From: Atrina japonica
Lineage: Eukaryota > Mollusca > Bivalvia > Pterioida > Pinnidae
Direction of reading: 5' to 3'
Length of the DNA stretch: 64,000 nucleotides
NCBI GenBank assembly: GCA_030159075.1
Contig: BROG01000005.1
Location: 2,678,001 to 2,742,000 of the forward strand
Of this stretch, positions 42,440 to 52,942 are shown piece after piece (the first letter of the stretch is position 1; every line of letters starts with the position of its first letter). The notes beneath the pieces are model-generated. The model was not told the origin of the DNA. It ran no database searches and saw only the letters and a list, made by a program, of their open reading frames with translations. The position numbers were made by a program, and so were the translations under genes.

Positions 42440-45400
42440 TTTTGTCTACGGATGACACCCGGGCATGGCATTAGCGCTCAGGACTTTTGTCCCAGCTAGT
42501 TTATTTCATTAAAATTTACCAATTTATTCCTAAAGACACATTTAAACTGGTCTAAGTCATTGATTTACAGAAGAATTTATTGTTTCCAAGGGTTGATGAG
42601 TTAAATATACCTTGCATCTGATTTCCTTCTTGACCAATAAATTCTTTCCTTTGTAGTTAAAAATCACATGAACTTTTTTGGTACCTGGACCACAAATATC
42701 TGGACCTGAAGTGTCAAGAAATAAAAGATAAAAATAAAGTTGAGTGGAAGTCATCTGAATTAATTTATAATAACTAATCAAAGTACTGAAAGTACTGAAA
42801 TGGGTTGTTATTTTGGCAAAATAGCCATGGGATTCAAACTAATTCTATCTAACATATATGGAATGAAAATAAATCAAATTAATGTAGATCTTAAAACAAA
42901 AAACCCCTTCAATTTCCAGCCTCTAAATAAATTCAAAATTAACATTCCAAATTTTATTTGTTGTATCTTCCGCACCAACTTTATAAATTGTCTGTCATGC
43001 ATCAACACTCATTTCAAAATGAAATGTGAGCATTTTTTCATCAACATAATTTGACCTAAAGTAACAAATAGCAAAACGATTGATCACCAATTTCACTTAT
43101 AGACATCAATGCTTTTGGCAATGGATAAAACATTGTTTTTCTTCTGTTCAAGACATCGTTTCTGTTTGAAATCAATTACGAACAGACAAATTACACAAAA
43201 AGTTTATGTTTATAAATCCCAATCTAATTGCGATTAATTTCAAGTGTTGTGTAAACACCCGACAATGGACATGGCGATTTCCCCTAACTTTCGCAGAAAA
43301 GAGAACTGGAAATTGTAACATTTACCTCCCTTCGCGATATCAATATATACAGTATACAAGATGCTGGTTATGTAAGGCATGTGGTCACCATATAGGATGT
43401 ATAAATAAAGGGGATATGCACAGGAATCTCATTAAGGCAGGTTATGTATAGCAATTAGTTGACAAACACATTAATTTGATGGTTTTCAAAATGGACAGGA
43501 ACTTTTACGCACCATTTGCATAACAAGCACCTTCTACTCGATACTATCCCCTCTATTCTGCTTTTATTTTCATTTTTGCATGGACTAAAAAACATACATA
43601 TTCCCAAGAGTTCAATAGAGATTGATTTAGCTTCATGTCGGTATCAGCGATATGTAATTATTTCTATTTACATCGCTGTATGCTTGCAGCTCCATCACTA
43701 GCTGTCGATATCTGGATTATCAATATGTTGAATGGCAGAGTAATACAGGCTCAACATCACTGGAATCTTATATAATTCCATATTTATAAATAGACTGATG
43801 ACGTTTGGTTGAAACTAACAACAAATCGTATTGTTTAATTTCGAAAGGCAGAAGTAAGTAGAATGTGTTATTTAATTTAATGATTATTCAAACTAGATTA
43901 AATTTCATTTTCACAAAAATATTTGACTTTTCTGTAAAGGTTGGACTATATTTTAAGAATGCAACCTCCATGACCTCTTTGCTAACAGGATAGCCCCCAA
44001 TGAAAAGTTGAAGTAAAACCATAACAGGTTGGTATTACATAACAACCCATAAAAATTGCTATCGGTAGTGTATATATTTTTTCAATTCATACAAGTGATC
44101 AAAAGATTAGAGACAACAGACTATGTATAGCTTAACAACAACACAATACAAAACAAATAAGTTTTAACAGGAGAACAAGCAATTTACCAAATCATACTTA
44201 CCAAACATAATAAAGTATTCAGAATCTCCATGAAGTTGTTTTTGATCCAAAGATTTGGGGTACAATTTCATATAACCGCCACCACAGTCTATGTTTTGCT
44301 CATGCTTGACAGTAAACTGAACAACCAACTTTTTTCCTTCATTACTAAATGGCTTCTCTAGTTTTGATGAAATTCCATAAAATTTGGCATCTTGGGATGT
44401 TTGAATTCCTACAATGTCAATTACATCAATGCAGCATAAATTCAAACAAGGAAAATGTTTATATTTCAGACCATCAAATCCACCTGATAGATCAACATGT
44501 AGTTAATTTATGAAACAGTTAGGAACAAAGCTGTAAATCTGATTTATTTATAATTAAAAATGTTACTGAACATACATTCTAACATCAATTATCCTGACAC
44601 TAATAATCCAGATATTTTATTTGTATGGACTAATGTCATCTCAAATATTTTCTCCAATGAAATTGTGAATAATTAAAACAGAATTTATTTCATTTCTCAT
44701 AGGCAAAAATGACTTGGACTATAGCTATACTTCACAGACTAACATTTTGTTACTTATACAATATCCTGTCGATTCCAGACTCTCCCTAAAGTAAAATTCA
44801 TTGGGCATCATGGAATCAATCGCAACACTGCATATGATATCAATATTTGTAACAAACTAATTATAACACCTACCTTTATCATCCTCTTTATCTCCATAAA
44901 ATTTACCAGCAGTCCATTCAAATTTCCCTTGATCAGCTCCCTTGAATGTGGACTCGACCCATCTGTCTTTCCATCCTTCTGTAATAAATCAAGAAACTTA
45001 TAAATACATAAAGAAACAAGATATATTTGTGAAACACAATTTTGATGTCCAAATAAATATTTGCAATGTCAAACACTTTGACCACATCCCCACCCCAGGG
45101 CATGTGAAGTGTGAGCAAACCCTTAGATGAACTAAAGTCCAAGTTTTCAGTCATTTCCAGTTCAATTTCAATAAAATTTTCACATTTAACTATAATGTGA
45201 ATGATTAACACCCTTGATCGGAACTCTTCAGATCCGATAGGACATGAAAGCTAACCAGTTAAAATGTTTCTCGCCATTCTCGAAAAAATGAGAACCCAAT
45301 CAGGCGTTCAATACATGTTTCTGTCCAGTTTTGGAGTTCTGTTTAAAATTTGAGGATAAATCAAGGATAAATAAATGTGAAAAAAAAAACAAAGAAAATA

Positions 45401-46148
45401 TTGCGAACTAGTCAATGCAATGTCACAGAATTCTGACGTAAATTACTATGGTGTCACAGTAAAAATTTCTTCCGATTGAAGCATTCTGATTGTGTATGGA
45501 TTCAGGCATTGATGTAGCGATCAAAATATAATGACTGGATTATTCAGTTTAAATTAACTATTGATGCTTTGAAGATTCTGTTTGATTTTATGTAAATTTT
45601 CACTGTTACGTTTTAAAGTACTAAGGAGTATCACAGGATAAAACATTTTTATGTCTCTTTTCAAATCGTGTAAATAAGGAATTATGAAATGTAGAATTTA
45701 ACTTTCTGAATCTTGAAAACAGTTACTTTGAACATAATGAACTTATACATAATGAAACTATTAAATATAGTTAGTATTATGGAGAGATTTACCAAAATTT
45801 ATATATAAATGACTAACTCACTTGGTATGAATGTTTTGAAAATTGGCTGATTTATATGAAATATATAGAGAAAACTAAAAAGTATACTCACTTTTGTTAC
45901 TATAATGTATATCTTATTGGAACTCAGAACAAATTTGACAGATGGCTCTTATTCCTAGACTTAGTCATGTCGAGATTTAACTTTGGTCTATGCTACCATT
46001 ATTCATTATTGGGACCTAACTGGGAAAATATATGATAACAATATTAAAAATAATAAAACTCACCACTGTTAAATTCTTCTTGGAAGTATACTTCAGCACT
46101 GCAAAAGGCAACTCCAACAAGGAGGAGCAACGAGATAGACGATCGCAT
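37126..46148 (-). CDS. Calr: Calreticulin, complete gene, ten exons
   Basis: Exons in gene order: 46148-46064, 44978-44874, 44408-44202, 42705-42611, 41939-41805, 41495-41307, 40153-40010, 39625-39445, 38404-38343, 37164-37126. They give 413 residues with all phases closing. Seen: signal peptide (residues 1-18), signature 1 at [16 protein letters not shown], signature 2 at IMFGPDICG, Cys105, Cys137 and Cys163 (by family knowledge the first two form the N-domain disulfide), three type-1 repeats of the KPEDWD kind and three type-2 repeats ([41 protein letters not shown]), a basic/acidic helix, a Ca2+-binding Asp/Glu tail and terminal HDEL. Role: ER-lumen lectin chaperone for monoglucosylated glycoproteins, working with an ERp57-type partner, and ER calcium store. 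No key residue is missing. Confidence 0.98.
38343..38404 (-). CDS. Calr: Calreticulin exon 9, acidic tail
   Basis: 62 nt from phase 1 to phase 0. Asp/Glu-rich ([20 protein letters not shown]), the low-affinity, high-capacity Ca2+-binding tail. Confidence 0.9.
38597..38813. mobile_element. MITE-like element, 217 bp
   Basis: Left TACTCAATACCTGGTAATTT; reverse-complemented right TACTGTATACCTAGAAAATT. A relative with shared internal words (TTAGGGCGAAT, AATGAGAGGG-like) lies at 59260-59496. Confidence 0.65.
39228..39386 (-). mobile_element. tRNA-like sequence enclosed by 24-bp inverted repeats
   Basis: On the - strand it begins GTAGCGATGCAGAGGGTATC and on the + strand GTAGCGGTGCACAGGGTGTC; each continues AGCC. 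Between them the - strand reads AGGATAGCTTGGGTGGCAAG (A-box-like) and GGGTTTGATTCCCGG (B-box-like), as in a tRNA gene body. I do not call a functional tRNA, since the acceptor stem does not close. Confidence 0.7.
39445..39625 (-). CDS. Calr: Calreticulin exon 8, C-terminal helix
   Basis: Encodes [16 protein letters not shown] and [20 protein letters not shown], then a Lys/Arg/Glu-rich helix. Ends in phase 1 before GTTTGT. Confidence 0.95.
39772..39945. mobile_element. TACAGT-ended MITE
   Basis: Left TACAGTGAAACTTGTATATA; reverse-complemented right TACAGGAAAGCCTGATTTAG. In the calreticulin intron 39626-40009, where nothing else is recognised. Confidence 0.6.
40010..40153 (-). CDS. Calr: Calreticulin exon 7, P-domain end
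   Basis: 48 codons. Second and third type-2 repeats, then [14 protein letters not shown], the return to the globular domain. Confidence 0.97.
40154..41306 (-). other. Calreticulin intron
   Basis: About 1.15 kb. A G-run lies at 40370-40379. Otherwise nothing recognised. Confidence 0.5.
41307..41495 (-). CDS. Calr: Calreticulin exon 6, P-domain
   Basis: 63 codons. Holds the three type-1 repeats ([36 protein letters not shown]) and the first type-2 repeat. Confidence 0.97.
41805..41939 (-). CDS. Calr: Calreticulin exon 5, end of N-domain
   Basis: 45 codons. Encodes [20 protein letters not shown] and [13 protein letters not shown], leading into the P-domain. Confidence 0.95.
42385..42435. repeat. 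(TA)n microsatellite
   Basis: About 25 TA units in a calreticulin intron. Confidence 0.95.
42515..42604. mobile_element. 91-bp-family MITE
   Basis: TAAAGACACATTTAAACTGG, CTAAGTCATTGATTTACAGA and GGTTGATGAGTTAA match the 18755 copy. The left TTAA has decayed to TTTA. Confidence 0.8.
42611..42705 (-). CDS. Calr: Calreticulin exon 4, signature 2
   Basis: 95 nt. Encodes [20 protein letters not shown] with Cys137 and ends KKEIRCK with Cys163. Confidence 0.96.
42706..44201 (-). other. Calreticulin intron 3
   Basis: About 1.5 kb. A fragment TAATCAAAGTACTGAAAGTA at 42776 matches the edge of the 34763 element. No other structure seen. Confidence 0.5.
44202..44408 (-). CDS. Calr: Calreticulin exon 3, N-domain with signature 1
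   Basis: 207 nt. Encodes [20 protein letters not shown], a lectin-core block, and [10 protein letters not shown] containing Cys105. Confidence 0.96.
44409..44873 (-). other. Calreticulin intron 2
   Basis: 465 bp of AT-rich DNA; nothing recognised. Confidence 0.5.
44874..44978 (-). CDS. Calr: Calreticulin exon 2, N-domain
   Basis: 105 nt, phase 1 to phase 1. Encodes [10 protein letters not shown] and [11 protein letters not shown], conserved N-domain blocks. Confidence 0.95.
44979..46063 (-). other. Calreticulin intron 1
   Basis: 1.09 kb; nothing recognised. Confidence 0.5.
46064..46148 (-). CDS. Calr: Calreticulin exon 1, signal peptide
   Basis: ATG at 46148-46146. Encodes [18 protein letters not shown] and the mature start [10 protein letters not shown], then GTGAGT. 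An in-frame upstream ATG at 46265 exists, but this ATG is the one followed directly by a signal peptide. Confidence 0.95.
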
Positions 46149-46207
46149 GCTTACCCGTGGCGGTGTCTGTCGAATAGTGATGTTGATAGCGAAAATGCCG
46201 GCAAAGG

Positions 46208-46213
46208 CACGTG
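46208..46213. promoter_or_regulatory. CACGTG E-box in calreticulin promoter
   Basis: GGCACGTGAC, about 60 bp upstream of the ATG. Could bind bHLH-Zip or bZIP factors (ACGTG core). Confidence 0.4.
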
Positions 46214-46221
46214 ACTCGACA

Positions 46222-46240
46222 GCTGGAAGAATATGATTGG
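46222..46240 (-). promoter_or_regulatory. ERSE-like half-matching site
   Basis: On the - strand CCAAT-N9-CCAGC, 74-92 bp before the ATG. CCAAT and spacing fit; the second half differs at two bases. Confidence 0.4.
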
Positions 46241-46261
46241 AACAAGTAGGTTGGGTTTCAA

Positions 46262-46280
46262 CCAATGGGCTCTCACCACG
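46262..46280 (+). promoter_or_regulatory. ER-stress element (ERSE)
   Basis: CCAATGGGCTCTCACCACG is CCAAT-N9-CCACG with exact spacing, 114-132 bp upstream of the calreticulin ATG. In known systems CCAAT binds NF-Y and CCACG binds ATF6/XBP1. It lies in reverse orientation to the gene, which ERSEs tolerate. Confidence 0.8.
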
Positions 46281-46336
46281 CGCAGAGGAGGGACCCGATA
46301 GATACTAGACTGGTTCCACGTTTCTTCCTTAACTTA

Positions 46337-46405
46337 CATCAGATTAACCTGGTACCCGAGGCTTTCCGAACGTTGCTTTATCTCGGGTACCAGGCTGATT
46401 TGATG
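46337..46405. repeat. Inverted repeat upstream of calreticulin
   Basis: CCTGGTACCCGAG at 46348-46360 and CTCGGGTACCAGG at 46382-46394 are perfect 13-bp inverted arms. Imperfect pairing extends to about 24 bp, with a 21-base loop. Confidence 0.8.
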
Positions 46406-48174
46406 TTATCCACAAAAATTATCTTAACAATCTGGGATCTTGCGTGTCCTAGGGCATAAGACTATGCGGGCGTTATTTTACAATAAAAAATTTAAACAAG
46501 TTTGTCATCATTTTGCTGGAGGTTATTATTGTTTATTATCATTTTTACATAATCAGTAACAGCCAGAACCTGGGAAATAGTGCCCAGCGGTACCAACCAT
46601 CAAATGGGACACTGAATTGTCCAACAACGGAATATAACTATAAGAATTCACAATTTCTCAAGTCAATTCTAAACTTACAACTTAATCAAAACATATACCC
46701 TAAACTATGAAATCCAACCGAGTTTCCTACCTTTCATCAGCATAATTTTCAAAATTTGTTTTAAGATTGAGCAATTTTAACAGATTAATTTCATGGATGA
46801 TATAAATACAATCACTGAAAAATAGGCTTCCCAACCAGAAAAAAAAATCAAACAAATAAACACAAATAGACCTAAAGTACTTAACGCGGTCAACAAAACG
46901 TCACGACACTGAAATAATAAGTCTATTGTCACTGAAAATAATAGTAGCCATAGTTATATAAGTCTATGTAGTACACACATTTTATAAATGAAAACTATTA
47001 TTTTTGTCAAAAATGATTTTCAGAAATGACCAAAGTTGCCGAGTAACAAAGATGTCAATAATCGTATATAAATACTATGGCTGTTTTATGGTCGATTAGT
47101 CAAGTTTAATAGAAAATAAAATAATGGCGTTGAACCATGACAATTTTTCTTATATTCTTAAAGCAAAATCAATTTAAAATTTAAAAAAACTCAGATACCA
47201 AAGTATAAATCAAAAAACATGTCCAGGACATAGATACAAATCCGGTAAAAATGGACAAACACGGACCTCTGGAAACCAAGAGGTGGTATCATGTGCCATG
47301 GAGGAGTAAGCATCCCCCGTCGACCGGTCACACCCGGCATGAGTCCATAGTCAAAAATGACTGAAATGTTTTAGCTTTTTTAAGGGGGGATCCTGCCCCA
47401 TACTTAATTGTAAAGGTTAAAGTTTGCCTTTGATCCGCTCGGGACAAGGTCCCTTACGTTACATAATTGTCAAGTATTGTAAGTACGTCACTGACTGACT
47501 GTATATTTTTACAATAATACTATTAAAATGACTTTTTACAAAAATGTTTTAGAACATAACAGCTTTTATTTCATATGAAAAGTTCCTATAGGAAAGAACA
47601 CAACGACTGGAGCAGCATGGACTGAATTTTATTTATAAAGATCTTTGCATACAATTATATAAAAACTTTAACTATTTAATCTGTATAACAAAAACACTGT
47701 TTTAAAAAGAAGAGACATTTAATTTCTTTTAACAAAATTGGTGCGACATTTATTATCAGCGACGGATTCAGTGGGAGCGTTAAGGGCGTATTACCCTCTT
47801 TGGACCCCAATTTGTTAGTGTATGTACAGTAAAAATTATCTACACAAACTGCACAATATTTATCAGTTATACATGATAATTGATAATTGATTGTAAATAA
47901 TTTAAAGTCCACGTACATGAAAAGAATAAGTAAAAAAAAGTTGTCAGTCGTCTTAAATTGAATTCTGGACTTACGTTCTGATTTACATAATCGGAATTGG
48001 ATCAATTTTAATCAGTAGCCGAAAAAGACATGGAATCCGACAAGTGTAGAAGACTGCAACAAGGTCCCAAAAAATGCATAAAATGACCCGACCCTCCGTG
48101 ATTGGTAAACATTTCTGAATTTCAATTCAAGAATCCATCTCCTCTGGTTCAAAGTCCAGATGCATTACCAGCAT

Positions 48175-48348
48175 AGGCGTCGAAAGCAAATTGAAAGTGC
48201 GAGGAGGGGTTAAACCAAACTAAAACACACACACGCCAGAAACGTCTTGGTGCTAAGCCCCAATTTTCAACACCTATGTCTATCTTTGCAAAAAAGAAGT
48301 GGGGGGGGGGGCTAAGCCCCCTAGCCCCCGCCCCCGGTTCCGACGCCT
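48175..48348. mobile_element. GGCGTCGG-ended MITE
   Basis: Starts AGGCGTCGAAAGCAAATTGA and ends GGTTCCGACGCCT. Internal AGAAACGTCTTGG and CTAAGCCCCAATTTTCA are shared with 48609-48817. Confidence 0.7.
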
Positions 48349-48360
48349 TTAACCAGTAAA

Positions 48361-48536
48361 GACATTTATCCAGTCCCAGAGATCTGGGTAAATTGAAAAG
48401 CTAGTTGCATCTAAGTGATCTACATCATAGGTGTATGACTCAAGTTTGTGGGTTTTTTATTGTAGAAATTGATAAATAAATCCGCTTTGACGCGTTTTTA
48501 ACGCCCTCTACAGGCATTGTAATTTTTGAAAAGCAC

Positions 48537-48540
<4 letters not shown>
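48361..48540 (+). repeat. Diverged copy of the dispersed repeat at 1-1060
   Basis: AAGTGATCTACATCATAGGT, TGTATGACTCAAGTTTGTG and TTTGACGCGTTTTTA parallel the block at 320-400. Confidence 0.6.

Positions 48541-48543
<3 letters not shown>

Positions 48544-48588
<45 letters not shown>
48544..48588. repeat. (TA)n microsatellite
   Basis: Left half of a TA tract that continues after the element at 48609-48817. Confidence 0.9.
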
Positions 48589-48590
<2 letters not shown>

Positions 48591-48608
48591 TATGTATATT
48601 TATATATA

Positions 48609-48817
48609 TAGGCGTCGGAAGCAAATTGAAAGTGGGGGGCTTGATTAAAACACACACGCGCCAGAAGTGGGGGGGGGGGGGCTAAACCAACTTAAAACAC
48701 ACACTCTACAGAAACGTCTTGGGAGCTAAGCCCCAATTTTCACACCTATGCCTATCTTTGCAAAACAGTGGGGGGGGGGCTAAACCCCCCCTACCCCCCC
48801 CCGGGCTCCGACGCCTA
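48609..48817. mobile_element. GGCGTCGG-ended MITE inside a TA tract
   Basis: TATAGGCGTCGGAAGCAAAT at the left and GGGCTCCGACGCCTATTATA at the right, so the ends are inverted and the flanks on both sides are TA repeat. G-runs lie inside. Confidence 0.75.
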
Positions 48818-48818
48818 T

Positions 48819-48858
<40 letters not shown>

Positions 48859-48869
48859 TAGAGAGAGAT

Positions 48870-48926
<57 letters not shown>
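48818..48926. repeat. (TA)n then (GA)n microsatellite
   Basis: TA units to about 48838 followed by about 88 bases of mostly GA. Confidence 0.95.
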
Positions 48927-48927
<1 letters not shown>

Positions 48928-49632
48928 AAGGTACCTATAAACTCACCATGCCTCTGCTGGGGTTCGAACTCTCCACCTGCGGCACCAATCGCTCGACGCC
49001 TTGGAAGCTTTTTTCTGGAGAGATTAGACAAAAATTGTCACCAAATTGTCATCGTATAATTGTATATATCTTAAAAGTTGCATATAATCACCCTAAAAGC
49101 CATCTTTTTTATTCATTGAATAATCTGACTATATACATACTTTTTAATCAAGTAAGTATTTTTAAATCTAGCATTTTGTAGGTATTTTCAATATAATATT
49201 TAGTTCAAATTAAAACTTGATTCATTCAAGCAGCGATGTATGAAGATCGCTGATTCAAGATACTTGTCTCTCCTGTCCATATTTTACGTGTTTACAATAA
49301 ATGTACAATTACATTATCATACAATCTGATAACAAGATTCCTCGACTCAGGTGTGAAACGATTTACTAGGTTTCGGTGTGATGGTAGGCGCAGGTAAATC
49401 CGGTAACTTTCAGGCGGGATAACTCGTACCGACAAACATGGGAACAGATTGTTGGGTATACTTTGAAAATACTTGGATCCATCCTTGAAATTAGCCAGTG
49501 ATGCAAACTGGTCTGCACTTCTCAAATACTTATCAATAAAAGCTGAAGAGACTGAATGTTTTATATTTATGGTCTTAAATGTATGATGGTATCCTAAGCG
49601 ATGTGGTCTTTAGGTGACATTCCACTGTATTT

Positions 49633-50565
49633 AGTGGCGTAGGAAGCAAACCAAAACAGGAAGAGGCATTTTTTTATGAAAAGGTTTTTGCCGATAAGAA
49701 TTTGTTTTCATGTGCCTTTTGATCAGGCAATAAATATATAAATCTGTGGCGGATCTAAAAAAATTTAAAAGGTTAGTGACATAAAATTACACTTATTGTG
49801 ATGCAATGCCAATCTAATTAAAAACCGATCTCTCAATTCTCAAGTAGTACGCGACATATCAGAAAACGGGAACGATTAAAGATCGGTTTTTAATTAGGCT
49901 GATGCAATGCATACATCATAAAAAAAGCATAAACAGTGAGGATTGAAAGTTTGAGAGGGTGTTATTCTAAAGTTCATTCGCCGATTGGAGCGAGACGCGA
50001 ACATTTTGGGAAATTTGCTTTTAGTTTTCCGACTTGTACAGAAAAATTAAAAGGTTTTACATTATTTTATCAATTTTAGGGGCACATTATCCCTTCTGAA
50101 TACGCAAAATTTCAAATGTTGGAGTAATTTTGAGACAATATTTCATTAGGCGGTCGTGTTTTACGCATCTAATAGTGGTCGGTAGGAAGCAAACCAAAAG
50201 TGTGGGGGGAGGGGGCAATTTTTTTTTAATTTATGAAAATGATTTTGCCGGTATAAAAAAATTGTATCCATGTGCCTTTTGATTATACAATAAATATACA
50301 CAACTGTGGTGGATCTAGAACAAATTTAATTTTTTTTAGACTGGTGACAAAAAATTATAATTGTTGTGGTGCAATACATACTTCATCAAAAACAGACGTG
50401 AGGCGCCAAAAATTGGGGAAATCTGCTTTTAGATTTCCGAGTTTTTATAGAAAAAATAAAGGTTTAACACCCATTTTATCAACTTTAGGGTCACGCTATC
50501 CCTGCTCACTACGCAAAATTTCAAATTACTTGGCTTAATTGTGAGGCAATATTTCATTAACTTAT
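49633..50565 (+). repeat. Tandem pair of a dispersed element
   Basis: 49633-50150 and 50180-50565 share TAGGAAGCAAACCAAAA, CATGTGCCTTTTGAT, TACGCAAAATTTCAAAT and CAATATTTCATTA in the same order. The first copy has an extra 101 bp (49799-49899). Confidence 0.8.
49810..49899. mobile_element. 90-bp MITE with perfect 18-bp TIR and 11-bp duplication
   Basis: CTAATTAAAAACCGATCT (49814-49831) and AGATCGGTTTTTAATTAG (49880-49897) are perfect inverted repeats. TGATGCAATGC flanks it at 49799-49809 and 49900-49910. The tandem sister copy near 50370 has one GGTGCAATACATAC and no insertion. Confidence 0.88.
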
Positions 50566-51536
50566 AGTCAACTCGTACCCATCGCAACTTTTACCAACCA
50601 GCCCATACCCGTTTTTGCTGACCCGTACCCAAGTAAATTGGCTGACTCGTACCCATGATTTGGCTTACTCGTACCCATCGATTGGCTTACCTTGTACCCA
50701 TCTATTGGTTAATTGTACCCATCGTATCATTGATGGTAAAATAACTCTCACATTTATAACATAGGCCGAAATTGTAAAAAAAGTAACTTAAAATCGGAAC
50801 AGAACTTTGACCTAATCAAGATACATGTAACTTGGTAGTTGCCATAATACTATTTAGTCTTTGAAATGACACAAGATTTCGTGGGCGAAAATATAATTAT
50901 TCAGTATATAAAAAAAACTCTAAGGAACTTTAGGTACTCCGTGAAGAGCTCTTTTGGGGGAGTCTAAGCTGGTGTTATTAAGTTGTATTTACTTAATGAA
51001 TTAAATACCAAGAATCTACATATATATATTATTATATACAAAAAACCCTTAATTTTAAAGATTTATAATAGAAATAATACAAGCTACGCTAGTTCTTGGT
51101 GGCACTTAAACTTTTTATCAATTTATTCATTTCGATGAAATATTTTTTTAAATCATTTTACACCGGCATTTTTATACCTGTCTTTTACGAGATTTGGGAC
51201 CAAGTAAAAAACTATCGTTTCAACATTTAAAAAAACTTTGATTTCTGTAGAACTCTCATTGCAATAAGTTATCAAAATTATAGCATGTAGTATGACGTAC
51301 ATTGTGATGCTTTAAAATGTTATAGATAAGTGTAGGGGTGATTTTACAATATAATATTCGATGAATAGAAGTTTTTATTCCGGCCAAATATTTCATTAAA
51401 TTAACAGAATTATCAGGGGCAGGGGAGGGGCGGTCCTGTTCCTTTTCTGGGGGTGGGGTGACAAACACCGTACACGTGCAAATGGTGTGTTCATGAATGT
51501 GTGAAAAATTGGACATAATTCATGAATAAATTTTCA

Positions 51537-51938
51537 GGGCCCGATGTCACCGAATTTACTCAATACTCAAGCGCAACTTCTATTTCATTATTTGGACTGT
51601 GCAATTGTTTATAAAACTATTGGATTTTAGTGATTAGAAAACATATTATGATTTTTAATCATTTACATATATTTTTTGCGTCACGCTTATAATTTTCCTG
51701 TAAAAAACGGATAAATATGTTGAGTACGGTACTCGAGATTTGAGTACGTACTCAAATATTCTTTTAATATTTCTTTAGTTTTCTTCAAATGAGCTATAAT
51801 TGTTATCATTATTTACAATTGTATGCCATCAATATGCAAACATGTCCAGTTACAGAATAAACTTTGCACGTTTTTACCTTAAAATCGTGAAAAGTTAGTT
51901 GAGCTTGAGTACTGAGTAAATTTGGTGACTTCGGACCC
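51537..51938. mobile_element. TIR element with GGGCCC ends, 402 bp
   Basis: Left GGGCCCGATGTCACCGAATT, right AATTTGGTGACTTCGGACCC. Same element as 25742-26129. Confidence 0.8.
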
Positions 51939-52770
51939 AGAGCTTAAATGGCTGATAATAATGGGGAAACCGTTTACATTTTGATCCTATGCAGATTTTG
52001 TTTACAAATAAATTTATATTCATACATGCTGAGAAAACGCGAACCAAAATATCTTCAACAATATGTAGGGCAAACCAAGTCCATCAAACCCAAAATGTAC
52101 AGACAAAGCCAGGGTGGATCCAGGATTTCGAGTTATAGGGAAATGCTCTTGTCGAGCGTAGCGAGGCGCGTAAATTTTGGCATTGTCCGATTCAAATAAG
52201 ATGGCGGGGCGGAGTAACCTTTTTAAAATTATCATACGGGTAATTCTACTCACTTTTGGATTATGTTAAGCTGCACGAGAAAACGTTTTATTTTTCACGG
52301 GATACTCTCTTATGTATGGTGACAAGAAGGGGCAATTACTCTAGTCATTGTAATTTTAATCTTATGCTCTATTTACGTAAAATTTAAACTCGTTGATCAA
52401 AAATGAGTTCACAAGACTCCATCCCGCCAGGTTACAGGGATTTTGCTATAGGCCATAGTTTAAGAGCTCTGGGAAGCCTTTTTTTCTGGATTCCAGACGT
52501 GATGATAATATAAAAAATTGTGTGTGAAAAGTGGGGACGCCCCGGTTACTACGCCTATGTCTATGACTATGAGTGATGTATATCGATAAAGCCCCCAAAA
52601 TATATCGCTGATAATATGCGTGCGGCAAGGGTTTTGATTAAAGTATAGTAGTCACACCGTACGGAACGACTGATGTAGGGGCGAAGGGAAATTGGGGCGA
52701 AATTGAATAGAAAAGATACAACGACAGTTCTATAAATTGAAAATGCAATGAGTTATCTCGCCTATTTTGT

Positions 52771-52779
52771 TCACGTGAC
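52771..52779 (+). promoter_or_regulatory. TCACGTGAC, CLEAR/E-box-like site
   Basis: One base short of the palindromic GTCACGTGAC bound by TFEB/MITF-type factors at lysosomal genes. It lies 14 bp before the TMEM59 ATG, so it would be near the transcription start or in the 5' leader. Confidence 0.45.
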
Positions 52780-52792
52780 AATAACACACAAA

Positions 52793-52942
52793 ATGGCGAG
52801 AACTTGCGAGGTGGCCTTGGTTCTAACTGTTGTTTTTATTTCATTTTTTCAATCTGATGCCGTGTTTGACAGGGTTTTAGACGATGTCTCAACATGTGTG
52901 CAAGCATGTTCAAATACTTACAGTCCCCATACTTACGATAAG
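52793..52942 (+). CDS. Tmem59: TMEM59 exon 1, signal peptide
   Basis: 50 codons up to a GTGAGA donor. Hydrophobic VALVLTVVFISFF core, then VFDRVLDDVSTCVQACSNTY. Confidence 0.9.

Larger units (their letters stand above)
41496..42610 (-). other. Calreticulin introns around exon 5
   Basis: Excluding exon 41805-41939. Contains (TA)n at 42385-42435 and a 91-bp-family MITE at 42515-42604 ending 6 bp from exon 4's donor side. Confidence 0.6.
46406..52747. other. Gene-free region between calreticulin and TMEM59
   Basis: Divergent intergenic interval. Holds the elements listed from 48175 to 51938. Near 47280-47345 a GC-richer block (GTAAGCATCCCCCGTCGACC, GGTCACACCCGGC) stands out from the AT-rich surroundings and may be a conserved repeat. 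No exon recognised. Confidence 0.55.

Noticed and set aside
52748..52750. Upstream in-frame ATG as the TMEM59 start
   Set aside because: It would put 15 extra residues before the signal peptide; the ATG at 52793 gives a standard signal sequence. Not excluded by sequence alone.
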